Positions 4,200-6,302 of a DNA stretch of 6,302 nt are shown in pieces (position 1 is the first letter of the stretch; every line of letters begins with the position of its first letter). The notes under the pieces were generated by a model, which saw only the letters and a program-made list of their open reading frames with translations, made no database searches and was not told the origin of the DNA. The translations under genes were made by a program, and so were the position numbers. Origin of the DNA: an uncultured Clostridia bacterium (GTDB lineage Bacteria > Bacillota > Clostridia > Oscillospirales > Ruminococcaceae); NCBI GenBank assembly GCA_945867255.1, contig CAMBHV010000088.1, positions 1 through 6,302 of the forward strand, written 5' to 3'.

Positions 4200-6302
4200 A
4201 TGGAAGTGGTGAAGCGCAGCGGCGCCATACAGCTGTACGATGCACAGAAAATTGTAAATGCAATTAAAAAGGCTTTTGCAAGCGTGGGGCAGGTGTGCAC
4301 CGACGCGGCGTTAAATAATATGTTGCATGAGGTGGAACACTTCATGCAGGCCGATGGCCGGTGCACGGTGGAAGCTATTCAGGATGAGGTAGAACAGGTT
4401 CTGATGGCGAATGGGTATTATGCAGTTGCCAAAAGTTATATTCTGTACCGGCATCAGCGTGCAGAACTACGGGCGGCGCGCGCCGCCTTGACTGACGGTG
4501 TGGGCGCGCCCGGATTGGACGAGTGCCTTTATGGGATACAGGCAGATTTTGATCAGGCAGAATACTCTCTCGCAAGCTTATTGAACAAGTTTTCCAGCTT
4601 TCGAAAAGAAGGAATGCCACGGCAGGCGGTGCTGGAAGCGTTGGTAAAGGCAGCGGTGGAACTTACAACTCAGCAGGCGCCAAAGTGGGAACTGATTGCT
4701 GCCAGGCTTTTGAATTATCAGTTTGAACTGCATCTGCAGGAAGAACTGGAGAAGCGCGGTATTCATACTTTCTATGAGAAATTGCGTTATCTTACGGATG
4801 AAGGGCTGTATGGCGCTTATATCCTGGAACATTATTCTCGTGAGGAACTGGAACAGGCGGCCACGTTTCTGCATCCGGAGCGAAACACCTTGTTTACCTA
4901 TTCAGGGCTGGACCTTCTGCTGAAGCGCTATGTAATTCATACACGTCAACATGTGCCCTTGGAAACGCCGCAGGAAATGTATCTTGGAATTGCATTGCAT
5001 CTTGCCATGCTGGAAAAGAACAACAGAATGAGCTGGGTGCAACGTTTTTATGATATGCTCAGCAAAATGGAAGTGACAATGGCTACCCCTACAATTTCAA
5101 ATGCGCGCAAACCCTATCATCAACTTTCCAGTTGCTTTAGTGACACTGTTCCAGATAGTGAGGAGGGGGTTTACCGTTCCATTGTAAATTTCGCACAGGA
5201 AAGTAAATTTGGTGGCGGCATGGGCCTGTATTTTGGCAAGGTGCGTGCTACAGGAAGCAGTATTCGCGGCTTTGAGGGGGCTGCAGGCGGCGTGATCCGC
5301 TGGATAAGGCTTGTAAATGACACCGCTGTGGCAGTGGACCAGCTGGGTATGCGGCAAGGCGCGGTGGCTGTGTATCTGGATGCGTGGCATAAGGACCTGC
5401 CGGAGTTTTTACAGCTTCGAACCAACAACGGTGATGACCGCATGAAAGCGCATGATATATTCCCTGCGGTGTGTTACCCGGATCTGTTCTGGAAACTGGC
5501 CGAGCAGGACCTTAACCATGAGTGGCATCTTCTTTGCCCGCACGAAGTGCTTTGTGTCAAAGGATATGCCTTGGAGGATTACTACGGCGAAGAGTGGGAA
5601 AAGCGGTATCTTGATTGTGTAAGAGATCCCCGCATTTCCAAACGTACGGTAACGGTAAAAGATATTGTACGGCTTGTGCTGAAATCTGCCGTAGAGACGG
5701 GCACTCCATTTACGTTCAATCGTGATACGGTGAACTTTGCCAATCCAAATGGTCACAAAGGCATCGTTTATTGCTCCAATCTGTGCACAGAAATTGCCCA
5801 GAACACCGCACCAATCGAAAGTGTTTCCACTGAGGTGAAAACGGAAAACGGCGATACGGTGGTTGTTACCACAACTCGCCCTGGGGAACTGGTGGTGTGC
5901 AACCTTGCATCCCTTTCGCTGGGGCATATCCCGGTGGAGGATGATGCGTATCTGCATCAACTGGTGGCAACGGTGGTACGCGCGCTGGATAATGTGATTG
6001 ACCTGAACTTTTACCCCTTGCCTTATGCCAAAATTACGAACCATCGTTATCGCAGCATTGGCCTTGGGGTGAGCGGCTATCATCATATGCTGGCAAAACG
6101 CGGAATTCAGTGGGAAAGCGAAGAACACCTTGCCTTTGTAGACGACGTGTTTGAGCGCATCAATCACGCGGCCATAGCCGCCAGCACAGATCTTGCGGCC
6201 GAAAAGGGCAGCTATGCTTTCTTTGAAGGCAGCGACTGGCACACGGGCGCATATTTTGAAAAGCGCGGCTATACTTCCGACGCATGGAAGCAACTGGCAT
6301 GC
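4200..6302 (+). CDS. nrdA: Ribonucleoside-diphosphate reductase, class Ia large (alpha) subunit, 3' end cut by window
   Basis: Catalyses reduction of ribonucleoside diphosphates to deoxy forms, working with a radical-generating NrdB/beta subunit expected downstream. The reading frame is open from the ATG at 4200 (AGGTG 5 nt upstream) to the window edge, 701 codons without a stop. An N-terminal ATP-cone (about 1-92, starting MEVVKRSG) senses ATP/dATP. Residues about 139-180 (LVKAAVEL, APKWELIAARL) look like the second half of another cone. The catalytic core has LSSCF with Cys312 (redox pair), SNLCTEI with Asn527, Cys529 (thiyl radical) and Glu531, and CNLASLSL with Cys567 (the redox partner). 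These motifs and YLDAWH, YYGEEWEKRY, ETGTPF and IGLGVSGYHHML resemble the eukaryote-like class Ia branch more than class II, whose NPCGE motif is absent. The paired radical-transfer tyrosines and C-terminal cysteines lie beyond the window. Control by the NrdR boxes upstream is expected. Confidence 0.95.
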   Translation, partial: MEVVKRSGAIQLYDAQKIVNAIKKAFASVGQVCTDAALNNMLHEVEHFMQADGRCTVEAIQDEVEQVLMANGYYAVAKSYILYRHQRAELRAARAALTDGVGAPGLDECLYGIQADFDQAEYSLASLLNKFSSFRKEGMPRQAVLEALVKAAVELTTQQAPKWELIAARLLNYQFELHLQEELEKRGIHTFYEKLRYLTDEGLYGAYILEHYSREELEQAATFLHPERNTLFTYSGLDLLLKRYVIHTRQHVPLETPQEMYLGIALHLAMLEKNNRMSWVQRFYDMLSKMEVTMATPTISNARKPYHQLSSCFSDTVPDSEEGVYRSIVNFAQESKFGGGMGLYFGKVRATGSSIRGFEGAAGGVIRWIRLVNDTAVAVDQLGMRQGAVAVYLDAWHKDLPEFLQLRTNNGDDRMKAHDIFPAVCYPDLFWKLAEQDLNHEWHLLCPHEVLCVKGYALEDYYGEEWEKRYLDCVRDPRISKRTVTVKDIVRLVLKSAVETGTPFTFNRDTVNFANPNGHKGIVYCSNLCTEIAQNTAPIESVSTEVKTENGDTVVVTTTRPGELVVCNLASLSLGHIPVEDDAYLHQLVATVVRALDNVIDLNFYPLPYAKITNHRYRSIGLGVSGYHHMLAKRGIQWESEEHLAFVDDVFERINHAAIAASTDLAAEKGSYAFFEGSDWHTGAYFEKRGYTSDAWKQLAC

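Noticed and set aside
5409..6293. 294-codon open frame on the minus strand
   Set aside because: It lies entirely antisense to the clearly conserved nrdA core, its translation shows no family motif, and it starts without a ribosome binding site. It is a by-product of nrdA codon usage.

Overview
The window looks like chromosomal DNA of a low-to-medium-GC Firmicute, most likely an anaerobic gut-type Clostridia (Oscillospiraceae/Ruminococcaceae-like). This is inferred from the strong AGGAGG-type ribosome binding sites, the sigma-A promoters, the U-tailed intrinsic terminators and the gene families present. The assignment is an inference from style; no taxonomic marker gene is present.

Layout. 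Positions 1-312 hold a compact minus-strand unit. It has a near-consensus promoter (284-312), a small structured leader with a possible 27-codon ORF (146-229), a possible early hairpin terminator (139-181), a strong GC-rich terminator (87-120), and then an SD plus ATG that probably starts a gene running off the left edge (1-21). Positions 313-887 contain no gene I can support, only some inverted repeats. Three hairpins (888-987) follow the 3' end of a minus-strand phosphohexomutase gene (1031-2542), and at least one is a good terminator for it. A divergent intergenic region (2543-2759) carries promoters for the mutase (leftward) and for a CyuA/UPF0597-type Fe-S L-cysteine desulfidase (2760-4040, rightward), which ends in a perfect 14-bp terminator stem (4047-4080). 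A separate promoter overlapped by a pair of NrdR-box-like operators (4113-4128 and 4144-4159) then drives a class Ia ribonucleotide reductase large subunit, nrdA (4200 to the right edge, 701 codons visible, 3' end cut by the window).

How the genes relate. The three main genes are independent transcription units rather than one operon, each with its own promoter; terminators are seen after the mutase and the desulfidase, while the 3' end of nrdA is outside the window. Their jobs are central housekeeping: hexose-phosphate interconversion for glycogen or surface polysaccharide, cysteine breakdown to pyruvate, ammonia and sulfide, and deoxyribonucleotide synthesis.

The items most worth a second look are the small leader unit at 87-312, where a short ORF, overlapping hairpins and a downstream gene without an obvious promoter suggest attenuation; the NrdR operator pair built into the nrdA promoter; and the N-terminus of NrdA, which appears to carry one full ATP-cone plus a degenerate second one. 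I did not find a convincing wholly new multi-gene system here.
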